From Phocaeicola abscessus CCUG 55929 (lineage in GTDB: Bacteria; Bacteroidota; Bacteroidia; Bacteroidales; Bacteroidaceae), in the NCBI RefSeq assembly GCF_000312445.1, contig NZ_HE997184.1, positions 257,346 to 321,345 of the forward strand: DNA of 64,000 bases, written 5' to 3'. The notes under the pieces were generated by a model, which searched no databases, was not told where the DNA came from, and saw only the letters and a list, made by a program, of their open reading frames with translations. The translations under genes and the position numbers were made by a program. This document shows positions 36,246 through 45,516 of this stretch, piece by piece (positions within the stretch are counted from its first letter, which is position 1; each line of letters starts with the position of its first letter).

Positions 36246-37318
36246 ACCTCTCTGTGACTGATATAGTTTCTCCACTTGTCGATGAGACCCACCATATCCT
36301 GCGGAAGAGGGGCGGTAAAGAACATTTCCTCTTTCGTGCGCGGATGGACGAACCCTAAGGTCATGGCGTGCAAAGCCTGCCTCGGACAAGTCTTGAAACA
36401 GTTTTCTATAAATTGTTTATATCTGCTGAAGTTCGTTCCTTTCAACGGCAGGTCTCCTCCGTAACGGGCATCGTTGAAAAGCACGTGCCCGACGTGTTTC
36501 ATGTGTACCCTTATCTGATGAGTCCGTCCCGTCTCGAGAACACATGCTACGAGGGTAACGTAGCCCAACCGCTCCAATACATGATAATGGGTGACGGCGT
36601 ATTTGCCCTGTTCCGGATCGTTCAACACCATCATTTGCATCCGGTCTTTAGGATTCCGACCGATGTTTCCTGCTATCGTTCCGTCGTCTTTATCGACAAG
36701 GCCCCACACCAAAGCTACGTACTTCCTCTCGGTCGTTTTGTTAAAGAACTGCAATCCTAAGAGGGTTTTCGCTTCCGGCGTCTTGGCCACCACTAATAAA
36801 CCTGAGGTGTCTTTGTCGATACGGTGAACCAACCCGATATCGGGATCGTTCGGATCATAGCGGGGGTTATCTCTCAGATGCCAGGCGATGGCATTCACCA
36901 GCGTTCCGGAGTAGTTCCCGCATCCAGGATGAACGACCATTCCCGCAGGCTTATTGACCACCATAATGTCCCCATCTTCATAGACCACCTCCAAGGGGAT
37001 ATTTTCGGGCTTGACATCGTGGTCGTAACGCGGACGGTTCATCAGGACGGTCAGTACATCGCCGCCTTTCACCTTATAACTGGATTTGACGGGGTTGCCG
37101 TCGGCCATCACATAGCCCGCCTCGGCAGCCAATTGAATACGGTTTCTCGAAACAGCGGCAAACCGATCGGACAAATACCTGTCTATCCGCACCGGATACT
37201 GCCCCTTATCGACGACAACTCTGAAATGTTCATAAAGTTCCGTCGAGTTTTTACGGACAGGTTCTATATCGTCTATCGAATCGTCTGCCATCTCGTCAAA
37301 ATCCTCTTCCCGTTTCAT
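36242..37318 (-). CDS. rluD: 23S rRNA pseudouridine synthase RluD-like
   Basis: Pseudouridylates 23S rRNA. About 358 residues: an S4 RNA-binding domain (RIDRYLSDRFAAVSRNRIQ) and the catalytic domain with LVHRIDKDTSGLLVVAKT, whose Asp is the nucleophile, and ETGRTHQIRVHMKHVGH. The chosen start is MKREEDFDEM; an ATG seven codons upstream (37339) would overlap the PASTA gene by 10 bp and is possible. It is coupled to ddl by ATGA. Confidence 0.93.
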   Translation of the reverse strand: MKREEDFDEMADDSIDDIEPVRKNSTELYEHFRVVVDKGQYPVRIDRYLSDRFAAVSRNRIQLAAEAGYVMADGNPVKSSYKVKGGDVLTVLMNRPRYDHDVKPENIPLEVVYEDGDIMVVNKPAGMVVHPGCGNYSGTLVNAIAWHLRDNPRYDPNDPDIGLVHRIDKDTSGLLVVAKTPEAKTLLGLQFFNKTTERKYVALVWGLVDKDDGTIAGNIGRNPKDRMQMMVLNDPEQGKYAVTHYHVLERLGYVTLVACVLETGRTHQIRVHMKHVGHVLFNDARYGGDLPLKGTNFSRYKQFIENCFKTCPRQALHAMTLGFVHPRTKEEMFFTAPLPQDMVGLIDKWRNYISHREV

Positions 37319-37329
37319 CTTTTCCGCAA

Positions 37330-37959
37330 TTAGAACCAAGAATCATCCGTGTCCAGCTTCCTTTTCACGGAATCGTTCGCCAGCGAATCCTCCGGCACGT
37401 AATCCAGACCGTTTCCTATTTCCAGCGTAAGTACCGATTCGCTGGAAATCTTGTTCCCGGCCGCCAACGCATGCGTGCCCATCTTAAGTCCGTAGACCCA
37501 GTCACGTTCTCCCGCGATCAATTTCGGTTCGGTCAACCTGAATCCCAACGCTTTCAAGCGAGCTTCGGCCTGCCGATACGAACTGTTGTTCACCACATCG
37601 GGAACGGTGATCAAGGGTTCGCTGGCTGAGTTGATCGTGAGGTAGACGATGCGTCCTTGCTTAACTTTCATTCCGCCGGCGGGATGCTGATCGAGAACCG
37701 TATTCGGTTCTAATCCTTTGACATAATTGGAGTCGACGACTGCCACTTTCAGCTGCTGCCGGGAGACATGGAGCGCCGCTTCGTTTAACAACGTTCCTTT
37801 CACATCGGGGACGACGACGGCATTTCCATGACGGGTATAAACATCGAGCCCCCAAAGGATTCCCCACACCGTCGCAATCACGACCACGACCATTCCGATG
37901 ATATTCATCCAGAACGAACGGTTATGCCTGAACGAAAAAAAATCTTTCAGCGAAATCAT
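37330..37959 (-). CDS. PASTA-domain membrane protein
   Basis: A 209-residue protein with a short cytoplasmic N-terminus, one transmembrane helix (IIGMVVVVIATVWGILWGL) and at least two PASTA repeats (AVVVPDVKGTLLNEAALHVS, and TVPDVVNNSSYRQAEARLKA). PASTA domains bind peptidoglycan fragments, usually on Ser/Thr kinases or PBPs; here no kinase or transpeptidase domain is present. It neighbours ddl, consistent with a wall role. The start MISLKDFFSF at 37959 is fixed by a -7 box 24 bp upstream; longer frames start before the promoter. Confidence 0.85.
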   Translation of the reverse strand: MISLKDFFSFRHNRSFWMNIIGMVVVVIATVWGILWGLDVYTRHGNAVVVPDVKGTLLNEAALHVSRQQLKVAVVDSNYVKGLEPNTVLDQHPAGGMKVKQGRIVYLTINSASEPLITVPDVVNNSSYRQAEARLKALGFRLTEPKLIAGERDWVYGLKMGTHALAAGNKISSESVLTLEIGNGLDYVPEDSLANDSVKRKLDTDDSWF

Positions 37960-37982
37960 AACTACTTGCTTATATTTGCGTT

Positions 37983-37990
37983 CAAAGATA
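37983..37990 (-). promoter_or_regulatory. Promoter -7 box of the PASTA-rluD-ddl operon
   Basis: TATCTTTG on the minus strand, with TTGG 19 bp upstream as a -33 candidate, places the transcription start near 37976. Confidence 0.6.
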
Positions 37991-38212
37991 CGATATTTTT
38001 TCATTTCCGCCAACATTCCGCGACGGTTCGAAAACAGAATTAAAAACATCGCGGCACGGGAAGCAATCTGTTATACGTATCATAGCAGAGTAAGGTCATC
38101 CCGATCGGCGAGAATCGAATTCTCCAAATAAACGGCACGACTTTACCTCTGTTGTCGGGACGCTTTACATTGCGCAAATCCGTTTGAATTGTGCAGATTT
38201 TTAAGTTTATTC

Positions 38213-38243
38213 TTTCGTCAATAAAATACTTTGTCTACCTTTG
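38213..38243 (+). promoter_or_regulatory. Promoter of the etf-acyl-CoA dehydrogenase operon
   Basis: TTTC (38213-38216) and TACCTTTG (38236-38243) are separated by 19 bp, 78 bp before etfB. The rest of the 360-bp gap from 37960 holds the divergent promoter and nothing else recognised. Confidence 0.6.
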
Positions 38244-38320
38244 CCGCGAATTTCCACCCCTCGAAGGGAAAGCAGAATTCATGAACGTGATTCAATAATA
38301 TAAAGAAAAAGAATAGGTAT

Positions 38321-39214
38321 ATGAGTTTAAAAATTGTAGTTTTGGCGAAACAGGTACCGGATACCCGTCAGGTGGGTAAGGATGCGATGAACGCCGACGG
38401 TACGGTGAACCGTGCTGCACTTCCGGCAGTGTTTAACCCGGAAGACTTGAATGCGTTGGAACAGGCTCTCAGGTTAAAAAATACGCACCCTGGATCGACA
38501 ATTACCATTCTGACCATGGGACCAGGACGGGCGGCGGAAATTATCCGCGAAGGGCTCTATCGCGGTGCAGATAACGGTTACCTGTTAACCGACCGCGCCT
38601 TTGCCGGCGCCGACACCTTGGCTACCTCCTACGCATTAGCCACGGCTATCCGAAAAATAGGCGACTGCGATCTGATCATCGGCGGGCGTCAGGCTATCGA
38701 CGGCGATACGGCTCAGGTAGGCCCGCAGGTGGCACAGAAGTTAGGACTCACTCAGATTACTTATACGGAAGAAATTCTGAAGGTGGACGAAAAGAAGCGT
38801 CGCATCACCTGTCGCCGTCGGATCGACGGCGGAGTCGAAATGGTCGAAGGTCCCTTGCCCATCGTGTTAACCGTCAACGGGAGCGCCGCTCCCTGCCGTC
38901 CCCGCCAAGCGAAATTGGTCATGAAATACAAACGCGCTTTGGGCGCTCAGGAAAAGAATGCGATGACTAAAGACGGATCCGCCCTGCCTTACGCCGATTT
39001 GTACGCGAAACGCCCGTATCTAAACCTGACGGAATGGTCGGCCGCGGATGTAGACGCAGACTTGAGCCAATGCGGGCTAGCCGGTTCTCCGACGAAGGTA
39101 AAAACCGTCGAAAGCATCAGCTTCCAAGCGAAAGAGAGCAAGGCGCTGACAGCTTCGGACACCGATATCGAAAGTTTGATTGTTGAACTGATAGCCAACC
39201 ACGAAATAGGATAA
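38321..39214 (+). CDS. etfB: Electron transfer flavoprotein beta subunit
   Basis: A 297-residue subunit of the ETF heterodimer that takes electrons from acyl-CoA dehydrogenase. The start KIVVLAKQVPDTRQV, the VNRAALPAVFNPEDLNALEQ region and the adenine-nucleotide-binding segment around IIGGRQAIDGDTAQVGPQVA are characteristic. It is somewhat longer than typical (about 260). It leads etfA by 4 bp and the dehydrogenase gene follows, forming a complete fatty-acid-oxidation-type electron bifurcation or transfer unit. Confidence 0.95.
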   Translation: MSLKIVVLAKQVPDTRQVGKDAMNADGTVNRAALPAVFNPEDLNALEQALRLKNTHPGSTITILTMGPGRAAEIIREGLYRGADNGYLLTDRAFAGADTLATSYALATAIRKIGDCDLIIGGRQAIDGDTAQVGPQVAQKLGLTQITYTEEILKVDEKKRRITCRRRIDGGVEMVEGPLPIVLTVNGSAAPCRPRQAKLVMKYKRALGAQEKNAMTKDGSALPYADLYAKRPYLNLTEWSAADVDADLSQCGLAGSPTKVKTVESISFQAKESKALTASDTDIESLIVELIANHEIG

Positions 39215-39218
39215 GATC

Positions 39219-40238
39219 ATGAATAACGTATTTGTATATTGCGAGATCGAAGGCCGAACGGTAGCCGAAGTAAGTCTCGAACTACTAACCAAAGGTCGGA
39301 AATTAGCCGATCAATTGCATTGCGGGTTGGAAGCCGTCGCCGCCGGCACCGATATGAAAGGCGTCGAACAGCAAATCATGAAATACGGCGTCGACCGTCT
39401 GCACGTATTCGATGCACCGGGATTGTTCCCCTATACTTCGCTTCCTCACACGGCGATCTTGGTCAACCTCTTCAAAGAAGAGAAACCGCAGATTTGCCTG
39501 ATGGGTGCTACCGTCATCGGCCGCGATCTCGGGCCCCGTGTCTCTTCTTCATTGACGAGCGGCCTGACTGCTGATTGCACCCAGCTGGAAATCGGCCATC
39601 ACGAAGACAAGAAACAGGGGAAAATGTACGAGAACCTGTTGTATCAGATCCGTCCCGCTTTCGGCGGTAATATCATCGCTACCATCGTCAACCCGGAACA
39701 TCGTCCGCAGATGGCGACGGTACGGCCGGGCGTGATGAAGATGGAAGTTCTGGACGAGCACTACCGAGGAGAGATTGTCGAGCACGACGTAGCAAAATAC
39801 GTACCCGCAACAGATTACGTTGTAAAGGTCATCGACCGGCAGGTACAGCAGTCGAAGAACAACCTGAAGGGGGCGTCGATCGTCGTCGCCGGCGGTTACG
39901 GTATGGGGTCGAAGGAGGGTTTCGATCAACTCTTCGCTCTGGCGAAAGAACTCCATGCAGAAGTGGGCGCCAGCCGCGCCGCCGTCGATGCCGGCTTTTG
40001 CGAAGCCGACCGGCAAGTGGGACAGACCGGTGTGACTGTTCATCCGAAAATGTATATCGCCTGCGGCATCAGCGGACAGATTCAACACATCGCCGGCATG
40101 CAGGACGCAGGCATAGTCATTTCGATCAACAACGACCCGAACGCCCCGATCAATGCCATCGCCGACTACGTCATCGACGGCACCGTCGAAGAAGTGATCC
40201 CCAAACTTATTAAGTATTACAAAAAGAACAGCAAATAA
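39219..40238 (+). CDS. etfA: Electron transfer flavoprotein alpha subunit
   Basis: A 339-residue FAD-binding subunit. The C-terminal FAD domain is diagnostic: SIVVAGGYGMGSKEGFDQLF, GASRAAVDAGF, QVGQTGVTVHPKMYIACGIS and the closing NNDPNAPINAIADYVIDG. It overlaps the next gene by one base (TAATG), so the three genes are translated in sequence. Confidence 0.96.
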   Translation: MNNVFVYCEIEGRTVAEVSLELLTKGRKLADQLHCGLEAVAAGTDMKGVEQQIMKYGVDRLHVFDAPGLFPYTSLPHTAILVNLFKEEKPQICLMGATVIGRDLGPRVSSSLTSGLTADCTQLEIGHHEDKKQGKMYENLLYQIRPAFGGNIIATIVNPEHRPQMATVRPGVMKMEVLDEHYRGEIVEHDVAKYVPATDYVVKVIDRQVQQSKNNLKGASIVVAGGYGMGSKEGFDQLFALAKELHAEVGASRAAVDAGFCEADRQVGQTGVTVHPKMYIACGISGQIQHIAGMQDAGIVISINNDPNAPINAIADYVIDGTVEEVIPKLIKYYKKNSK

Positions 40239-41944
40239 TGGAAAACTTTTATACAGAAATCCCGGAACTCAAATATCATTTGAATCATCCGATGATGGAG
40301 CGTATCTGTCAATTGAAAGAACGCGATTACAGCGACAAGGAGAAATATGCCGACGCCCCGCAGGATTTGGCCGATGCATTGGACTCGTACGATAAGGTAT
40401 TGGAGATTGTCGGAGAGATTACCGGCCACATCGTCGATGCCAACGCAGAGAGTGTGGATCAGGAAGGACCGCATCTGAAAGACGGCCGCGTAACCTACGC
40501 CTCCGGCACGAAACAGAACTTGGAAGCCATGGTGAAAGCCGGATTGAACGGCATGACCATGCCTCGCCCTTTCGGTGGGCTGAACTTCCCCATCACGCCG
40601 TATACCATGTGCGCCGAGATCGTGGCCGCAGCCGACGCCGGTTTTAGCAATATCTGGTCGTTGCAAGACTGCATCGAGACCTTATACGAGTTCGGCAATG
40701 ACGACCAGCGCTCACGCTTCATTCCTCGCGTGTGCGAGGGCGAAACGATGTCGATGGATCTGACCGAGCCGGATGCCGGCTCCGACCTGCAAAGCGTCAT
40801 GCTCAAAGCCTCCTTCGACGAAGCGAACAACTGCTGGAGACTGAACGGAGTGAAACGTTTCATTACCAACGGAGACGCCGACATCCATTTGGTGCTAGCT
40901 CGCAGCGAAGAGGGCACTCGCGACGGGCGCGGCCTTTCCATGTTCATTTACGATAAGCGTGACGGTGGCGTCGACGTTCGCCGTATCGAAAACAAATTGG
41001 GTATCCACGGTTCGCCCACCTGCGAACTGGTTTACAAAAATGCCAAATGCGAGCTCTGCGGTGACCGCAAGCTCGGCCTGATCAAATACGTCATGGCGCT
41101 GATGAACGGCGCCCGCCTCGGTATCGCCGCCCAGTCCGTCGGACTGTCGCAAGCCGCTTACAACGAAGGCATCGCCTACGCTAAAAACCGCAAGCAATTC
41201 GGCAAGGCTATCATCGAATTCCCCGCCGTATACGACATGCTCGCTCTGATGAAGGCGAAGTTGGATGCGGGCCGTTCGCTCTTATATCAGACCTCGCGCT
41301 ACGTCGATATCTACAAAGCCCTGGACGACATCGCCCGCGAACGCAAACTCACTCCCGAAGAACGTAAGGAACAGAAGGAATTCGCCAAACTGGCGGACGC
41401 GTTCACGCCCCTGGCCAAAGGAATGAACTCGGAATACGCCAATCAGAATGCATACGACTGTATTCAGATTCACGGAGGATCCGGTTTTATGTTGGAGTAT
41501 GCCTGCCAGCGCATTTACCGGGATGCCCGCATCACCAGTATTTACGAGGGAACTACCCAGTTGCAAACGGTAGCAGCCATTCGCTATGTCACCAACGGCG
41601 CCTATATCACCACGTTACGCGACTTCGAGAACTTCGAAGTGTCTCCAGAACTGAAGCCGTACAGGGATAAGGTAAAAGCGATGGACGACCGATTCGAGGC
41701 TTGCACCAACCTGGTCAAAGATGCGCAGGATCAAGAGTTGCACGACTTTATGGCACGCCGCTTATACGAGATGGCGGCCGATTGCATCATGGCCCATCTG
41801 ATCCTTCAGGATGCTACCCGTCATGCGAACTTGTTCGCCCGCTCGGCTCGCGTCTACGTGAACTATGCGGAAGCGGAAGTGGCCAAACATGCTGACTTTA
41901 TTCAACATTTCGACAAGGAAAAACTAACGGATTATCGCCGCTGA
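40238..41944 (+). CDS. Acyl-CoA dehydrogenase, long form
   Basis: A 568-residue FAD enzyme that passes electrons to EtfAB. Standard motifs are present (MSMDLTEPDAGSDLQS, NGVKRFITNGDADIHL, RKQFGKAIIEFPAV, IHGGSGFMLEYACQRIYRDA, ITSIYEGTTQLQ). It is about 190 residues longer than short-chain dehydrogenases, with an added C-terminal helical domain (from about 440) as in the AidB/long-form Bacteroidales enzymes. In anaerobes the partner ETF may instead support reduction of enoyl-CoA. The preferred chain length is not determinable. Confidence 0.93.
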   Translation: MENFYTEIPELKYHLNHPMMERICQLKERDYSDKEKYADAPQDLADALDSYDKVLEIVGEITGHIVDANAESVDQEGPHLKDGRVTYASGTKQNLEAMVKAGLNGMTMPRPFGGLNFPITPYTMCAEIVAAADAGFSNIWSLQDCIETLYEFGNDDQRSRFIPRVCEGETMSMDLTEPDAGSDLQSVMLKASFDEANNCWRLNGVKRFITNGDADIHLVLARSEEGTRDGRGLSMFIYDKRDGGVDVRRIENKLGIHGSPTCELVYKNAKCELCGDRKLGLIKYVMALMNGARLGIAAQSVGLSQAAYNEGIAYAKNRKQFGKAIIEFPAVYDMLALMKAKLDAGRSLLYQTSRYVDIYKALDDIARERKLTPEERKEQKEFAKLADAFTPLAKGMNSEYANQNAYDCIQIHGGSGFMLEYACQRIYRDARITSIYEGTTQLQTVAAIRYVTNGAYITTLRDFENFEVSPELKPYRDKVKAMDDRFEACTNLVKDAQDQELHDFMARRLYEMAADCIMAHLILQDATRHANLFARSARVYVNYAEAEVAKHADFIQHFDKEKLTDYRR

Positions 41945-42089
41945 TCTCCCCTGCCCTGAGGCAGAGGAGGAGTCCAGAGAAACTGAAAAACAAAGTGGCT
42001 GCGCAGGAATAAGTTATTTTCGGCTCAATCGATAATCAACGGGAATATCTATTACAGTTTTAAATTCAAATGTTCATCCATGCTGTCAT

Positions 42090-42447
42090 GGACAACAAAA
42101 CATTGGAAGCACTTATAAACCTGTTCTTTCCACAGGAAGTATCAGAGAATTAGAAGGTGATAAGTTTCGAGTATATTCCGATCAATAAGGATGACGAGCC
42201 GGCATTCCTATTCATCTGGACGAGAAGCTCCATAAGGAACTAAGTACTGATATCCATTTTGAGTCAAAAGGATTTACCTCTCCGGTAAGGGGGGACCGAC
42301 TTCCCCATCCGGGATCGCAAGGTCATCCTTGTTCTTCGCCGTCGTCGCTAGACTGATACCCGAACCGGAAAGAGCTTTATCCTCCCTCTGTCCGTGACAA
42401 CCAACGGAACTACCATGCGGTGAAATTTCGCCGATATCAAGGAAGTT
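42090..42447 (+). pseudogene. Remnant of an ISAon1-type transposase N-terminal region
   Basis: From the ATG at 42090 one reads MDNKTLEALINLFFPQEVSE and then a stop. In shifted frames the family pattern resumes: HLDEKLHKELSTDIHFESKG, then DFPIRDRKVILVLRRRR ending in a stop where a Trp codon is expected, and TRTGKS further on. These match the first part of ISAon1-family transposases. At least two stops and frame changes make it dead, and the catalytic DDE part is absent. The 145 bp before it hold nothing recognised. Confidence 0.72.
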
Positions 42448-42485
42448 AAAATCCGAACCTGTTCGGTAAAATTATTGCTTGATCT

Positions 42486-42517
42486 TTTGCGCTTTTCGAA
42501 ATAAAACCGTACTTTCG
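42486..42517 (+). promoter_or_regulatory. Promoter of the thiamine uptake operon
   Basis: TTTG (42486-42489) and TACTTTCG (42510-42517, one mismatch) are separated by 20 bp. Transcription would begin about 30 bases before the riboswitch core. Confidence 0.6.
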
Positions 42518-42550
42518 CAGCGGATTGCCGAGCAACGCTCAGCAATTTCC

Positions 42551-42630
42551 AGAGATGGGGTGCCTTAACATGACGGGCTGAGAACATACCCTTAATACCT
42601 GAACCGGGTAATGCCGGCGTAGAGAATTAA
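42551..42630 (+). ncRNA. TPP riboswitch (THI element)
   Basis: The aptamer consensus is clear: GGGGTGCC, GGCTGAGA, ACCC, ACCTGAACC, GGGTAATGCCGGCGTAG in order and with normal spacing. It ends 10 bp before the TonB receptor ATG, so thiamine pyrophosphate binding most likely hides the ribosome binding site; no terminator hairpin is seen between. It controls receptor, PnuT-like transporter and thiN together. Confidence 0.95.
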
Positions 42631-42640
42631 ATTTTACAGT

Positions 42641-44902
42641 ATGAAGAAAACATTTGCCGCTGCGACCGCCTTGCTGGTGGCCGGCGTAACCGTACAGGCG
42701 CAAAAGAGCGCCGTACAAGACAGTATGAAAATGATAGCGCTGCAAGAGGTGCAGATCCTCGCTACGCGCGCTACGTCTAAAACTCCTGTCGCTTTCACCA
42801 ACGTGCAGCAGGATCAAATCGACAAGGTAAACCTCGGACAGGACATTCCGTTCCTGCTGACGAACACCCCGTCGGTCTTGACCACTTCGGATGCAGGTGC
42901 CGGGATCGGATACACCACGATTCGTGTTCGTGGTACCGACGCTACGCGTATCAACGTCACGTCGAACGGAATCCCGATGAACGATGCGGAAAGCCATGCC
43001 ATCTTCTGGGTGAATACGCCCGATTTTGCTTCTTCGTTGCAAGACATGCAGATCCAACGGGGAGCAGGCACATCGACCAACGGCGCCGGAGCCTTCGGGG
43101 CCAGCATCAATATGAAAACCCAAAACTTATCGTCGATGCCGTACGCCGAGCTATCCGGTTCCTACGGTTCTTATAATACGTATAAGGAAACGGTAAAAGT
43201 AGGATCAGGCTTGTTGCACAACCGTTGGGCGTTCGACGCCCGCCTATCCGCCATCAAGAGCGACGGCTATCGCGATCGTGCCTCCGCCAACCTGAAGTCA
43301 TATTTCTTGCAAGGGGGTTACTTCGGCCACCATACTGTCGTGAAATTCATCACCTTCGGCGGGAAAGAGAAAACGTACCATGCTTGGGACGGTATCAGCA
43401 AAGAACAGCTGAAGACCGACCGTAGGTACAACCCTAACGGCGAAATCAAAATTGCCGACAAAACGGTCGGCTTTTATCACGATCAGACCGATAACTATCG
43501 CCAGACCCATTATCAGCTCCTGATCGACCAGCGCCTTTCCGCCCAATGGAACCTGAACGCGGGCCTGCACTATACGAATGGTTACGGATTTTATCAGGAG
43601 TACAAGAACGACCGCACCCTCAAGGAATATTCGTTGCCGCCTTATACGGTGAACGGCGTAGCCATAGGAAAGAGCAACTTAGTGAGGAAGAAACTGATGA
43701 GCAACGATTTCGGCGGAGGGATCTTTTCATTCAACTATACCAGCGACAAGACGACCGCTTCTGCGGGAGGCGGACTGAATCGCTACGCCGGCCACCATTT
43801 CGGGCAAGTAATCTGGATCATGAATTATCAAGGCATACTGAATCCCGATCACGAATACTATCGGAACTTCGGCGGCAAAACCGACGGAAACGTCTACGGC
43901 AAACTCAATTACCACCTGACGGATGCCTTAAGCATGTATGCGGATTTACAATACCGATACATCCGTTACACCCTTAGGGGGCAGAACGATAAATGGGACT
44001 GGACAGCCAAGCCGGGACGCATGCAACAATTGGATGTGAATGAGCATTTCCATTTCTTCAACCCGAAAGCCGGACTCTTCTGTCAGATCGACGCTTTCCA
44101 CAGCGCCTACGCTTCTTTCTCAATCGCCCAGAAAGAACCGACGCGCAATAATTATACCGACGGCTTGTTCACTCGCTCTCCGAAAGCGGAGAAACTGTTC
44201 GACTACGAAGGAGGGTACGCCTATCGCGACAACCGGTTCACGGCGGAAGTCAACCTTTACTACATGAATTACAAAGACCAGCTGGTATTGAACGGTAAAC
44301 TGAACGAGATCGGCGAGCCCATGGCCGAAAATGTGAAAAACAGTTACCGCATGGGTGTAGAATTGAGCTTGGGAGTGAAACCGACCCGTTGGTTGCGATG
44401 GGATATTAACGGTACATGGAGCAAGAACCGCATCGAGCATTATACCGGTTATATCAGCGATTACAACGCCGACACCAGGGAAGAGATGTATTCTCAAACG
44501 GCGATCGAAGCAGGGAATACCCCTATTTCGTTCTCCCCCTCGTTCATCGGGAACAGTGTTTTAGCCGTCGATTACAAAGGCTTCGAAGCTTCGCTGCAAT
44601 CGCAGTATGCAAGCCGTCAATACTTGGATAACTTCGGCAACAGAACAGATTCGTTAGATCCGTATTTCGTCAACCATCTGCATTTGTCATACGGCTTCAA
44701 GACTAAATTTACCGAACAGATCGTCGTCGGTCTGACCGTATACAATCTGTTCGACGAGCAGTACGAAACCAACGGGTATTCCATGACATCCGCCCTCTAT
44801 AAAGGCGGCGACAAGGCCAACAGCTATACGCTGACGAACGACCCACGCTTCTACCCGATGGCGGGAACCCACGTGCTCGCCCGCCTTGCTTTCGGTTTCT
44901 GA
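42641..44902 (+). CDS. TonB-dependent thiamine outer membrane receptor
   Basis: Outer membrane transporter of 753 residues. It has a signal peptide ending TVQAQ, a TonB-box-like stretch (MIALQEVQILATRATS), a plug (TIRVRGTDATRINVTSNGIP, QIQRGAGTSTNGAGAFGASI) and a 22-strand barrel ending ARLAFGF. It has no SusC-type N-terminal extension. Specificity for thiamine or its precursors is inferred from the TPP riboswitch directly upstream and from the pnuT and thiN genes downstream; it matches the known Bacteroides arrangement. Confidence 0.92.
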   Translation: MKKTFAAATALLVAGVTVQAQKSAVQDSMKMIALQEVQILATRATSKTPVAFTNVQQDQIDKVNLGQDIPFLLTNTPSVLTTSDAGAGIGYTTIRVRGTDATRINVTSNGIPMNDAESHAIFWVNTPDFASSLQDMQIQRGAGTSTNGAGAFGASINMKTQNLSSMPYAELSGSYGSYNTYKETVKVGSGLLHNRWAFDARLSAIKSDGYRDRASANLKSYFLQGGYFGHHTVVKFITFGGKEKTYHAWDGISKEQLKTDRRYNPNGEIKIADKTVGFYHDQTDNYRQTHYQLLIDQRLSAQWNLNAGLHYTNGYGFYQEYKNDRTLKEYSLPPYTVNGVAIGKSNLVRKKLMSNDFGGGIFSFNYTSDKTTASAGGGLNRYAGHHFGQVIWIMNYQGILNPDHEYYRNFGGKTDGNVYGKLNYHLTDALSMYADLQYRYIRYTLRGQNDKWDWTAKPGRMQQLDVNEHFHFFNPKAGLFCQIDAFHSAYASFSIAQKEPTRNNYTDGLFTRSPKAEKLFDYEGGYAYRDNRFTAEVNLYYMNYKDQLVLNGKLNEIGEPMAENVKNSYRMGVELSLGVKPTRWLRWDINGTWSKNRIEHYTGYISDYNADTREEMYSQTAIEAGNTPISFSPSFIGNSVLAVDYKGFEASLQSQYASRQYLDNFGNRTDSLDPYFVNHLHLSYGFKTKFTEQIVVGLTVYNLFDEQYETNGYSMTSALYKGGDKANSYTLTNDPRFYPMAGTHVLARLAFGF

Positions 44903-44913
44903 AAGGAGGAGCG

Positions 44914-45516
44914 ATGATCGAGGCGATCGATTATATACAGCAGCATTCGTTGGAGGTCGCAGGAACCCTGACCGGCGTCCTCTACCTGTGGCTGGAATAC
45001 AGGGCGAGCATCTATCTGTGGATCGCAGGCATCGTCATGCCTGCCGTCTATATCGTCGTATATTACAAAGCAGGCTTGTATGCCGACTTCGGCATCAATA
45101 TCTACTATCTGGTAGCGGCGATTTACGGATGGCTCGTCTGGACGAAGGGAAAGCAAACGGCGAACTCTTCCGTGAAAGAGGAACTGCCGATCACTCGTAT
45201 ACGAGGCGATCGCTATGCGCCGCTACTTGCCGTCGTCGTCCTCACATGGGGAGGCATTGCCTGGATGCTGATCACTTATACGGACAGCAATGTCCCCTGC
45301 TGGGACAGCTTCACCACAGCGTTGAGCATCGTCGGCCTGTGGATGCTGACAAAGAAGTATCTCGAACAATGGTTCTCGTGGATGGCGGTAGATGCGGTGA
45401 GTTGCGGGCTTTACCTGTATAAAGAATTATATTTTACATCAGTGCTCTACGGATTTTATACGATCATTGCTATCTTCGGCTATTTCAAATGGAAAAAGTT
45501 AATGTTGCAACCATGA
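44914..45516 (+). CDS. pnuT: PnuC-family thiamine transporter (PnuT)
   Basis: Inner-membrane facilitator of 200 residues with about seven helices, related to the NMN/nicotinamide riboside transporter PnuC. Recognisable parts are EVAGTLTGVLYLWLEYRASI, YLVAAIYGWLVWTKGK and ILGYFKWKK-like end (IIAIFGYFKWKKL). The TPP riboswitch operon makes thiamine the substrate, trapped afterwards by phosphorylation. It starts 11 bp after the receptor stop, and its stop overlaps the thiN start. Confidence 0.9.
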   Translation: MIEAIDYIQQHSLEVAGTLTGVLYLWLEYRASIYLWIAGIVMPAVYIVVYYKAGLYADFGINIYYLVAAIYGWLVWTKGKQTANSSVKEELPITRIRGDRYAPLLAVVVLTWGGIAWMLITYTDSNVPCWDSFTTALSIVGLWMLTKKYLEQWFSWMAVDAVSCGLYLYKELYFTSVLYGFYTIIAIFGYFKWKKLMLQP

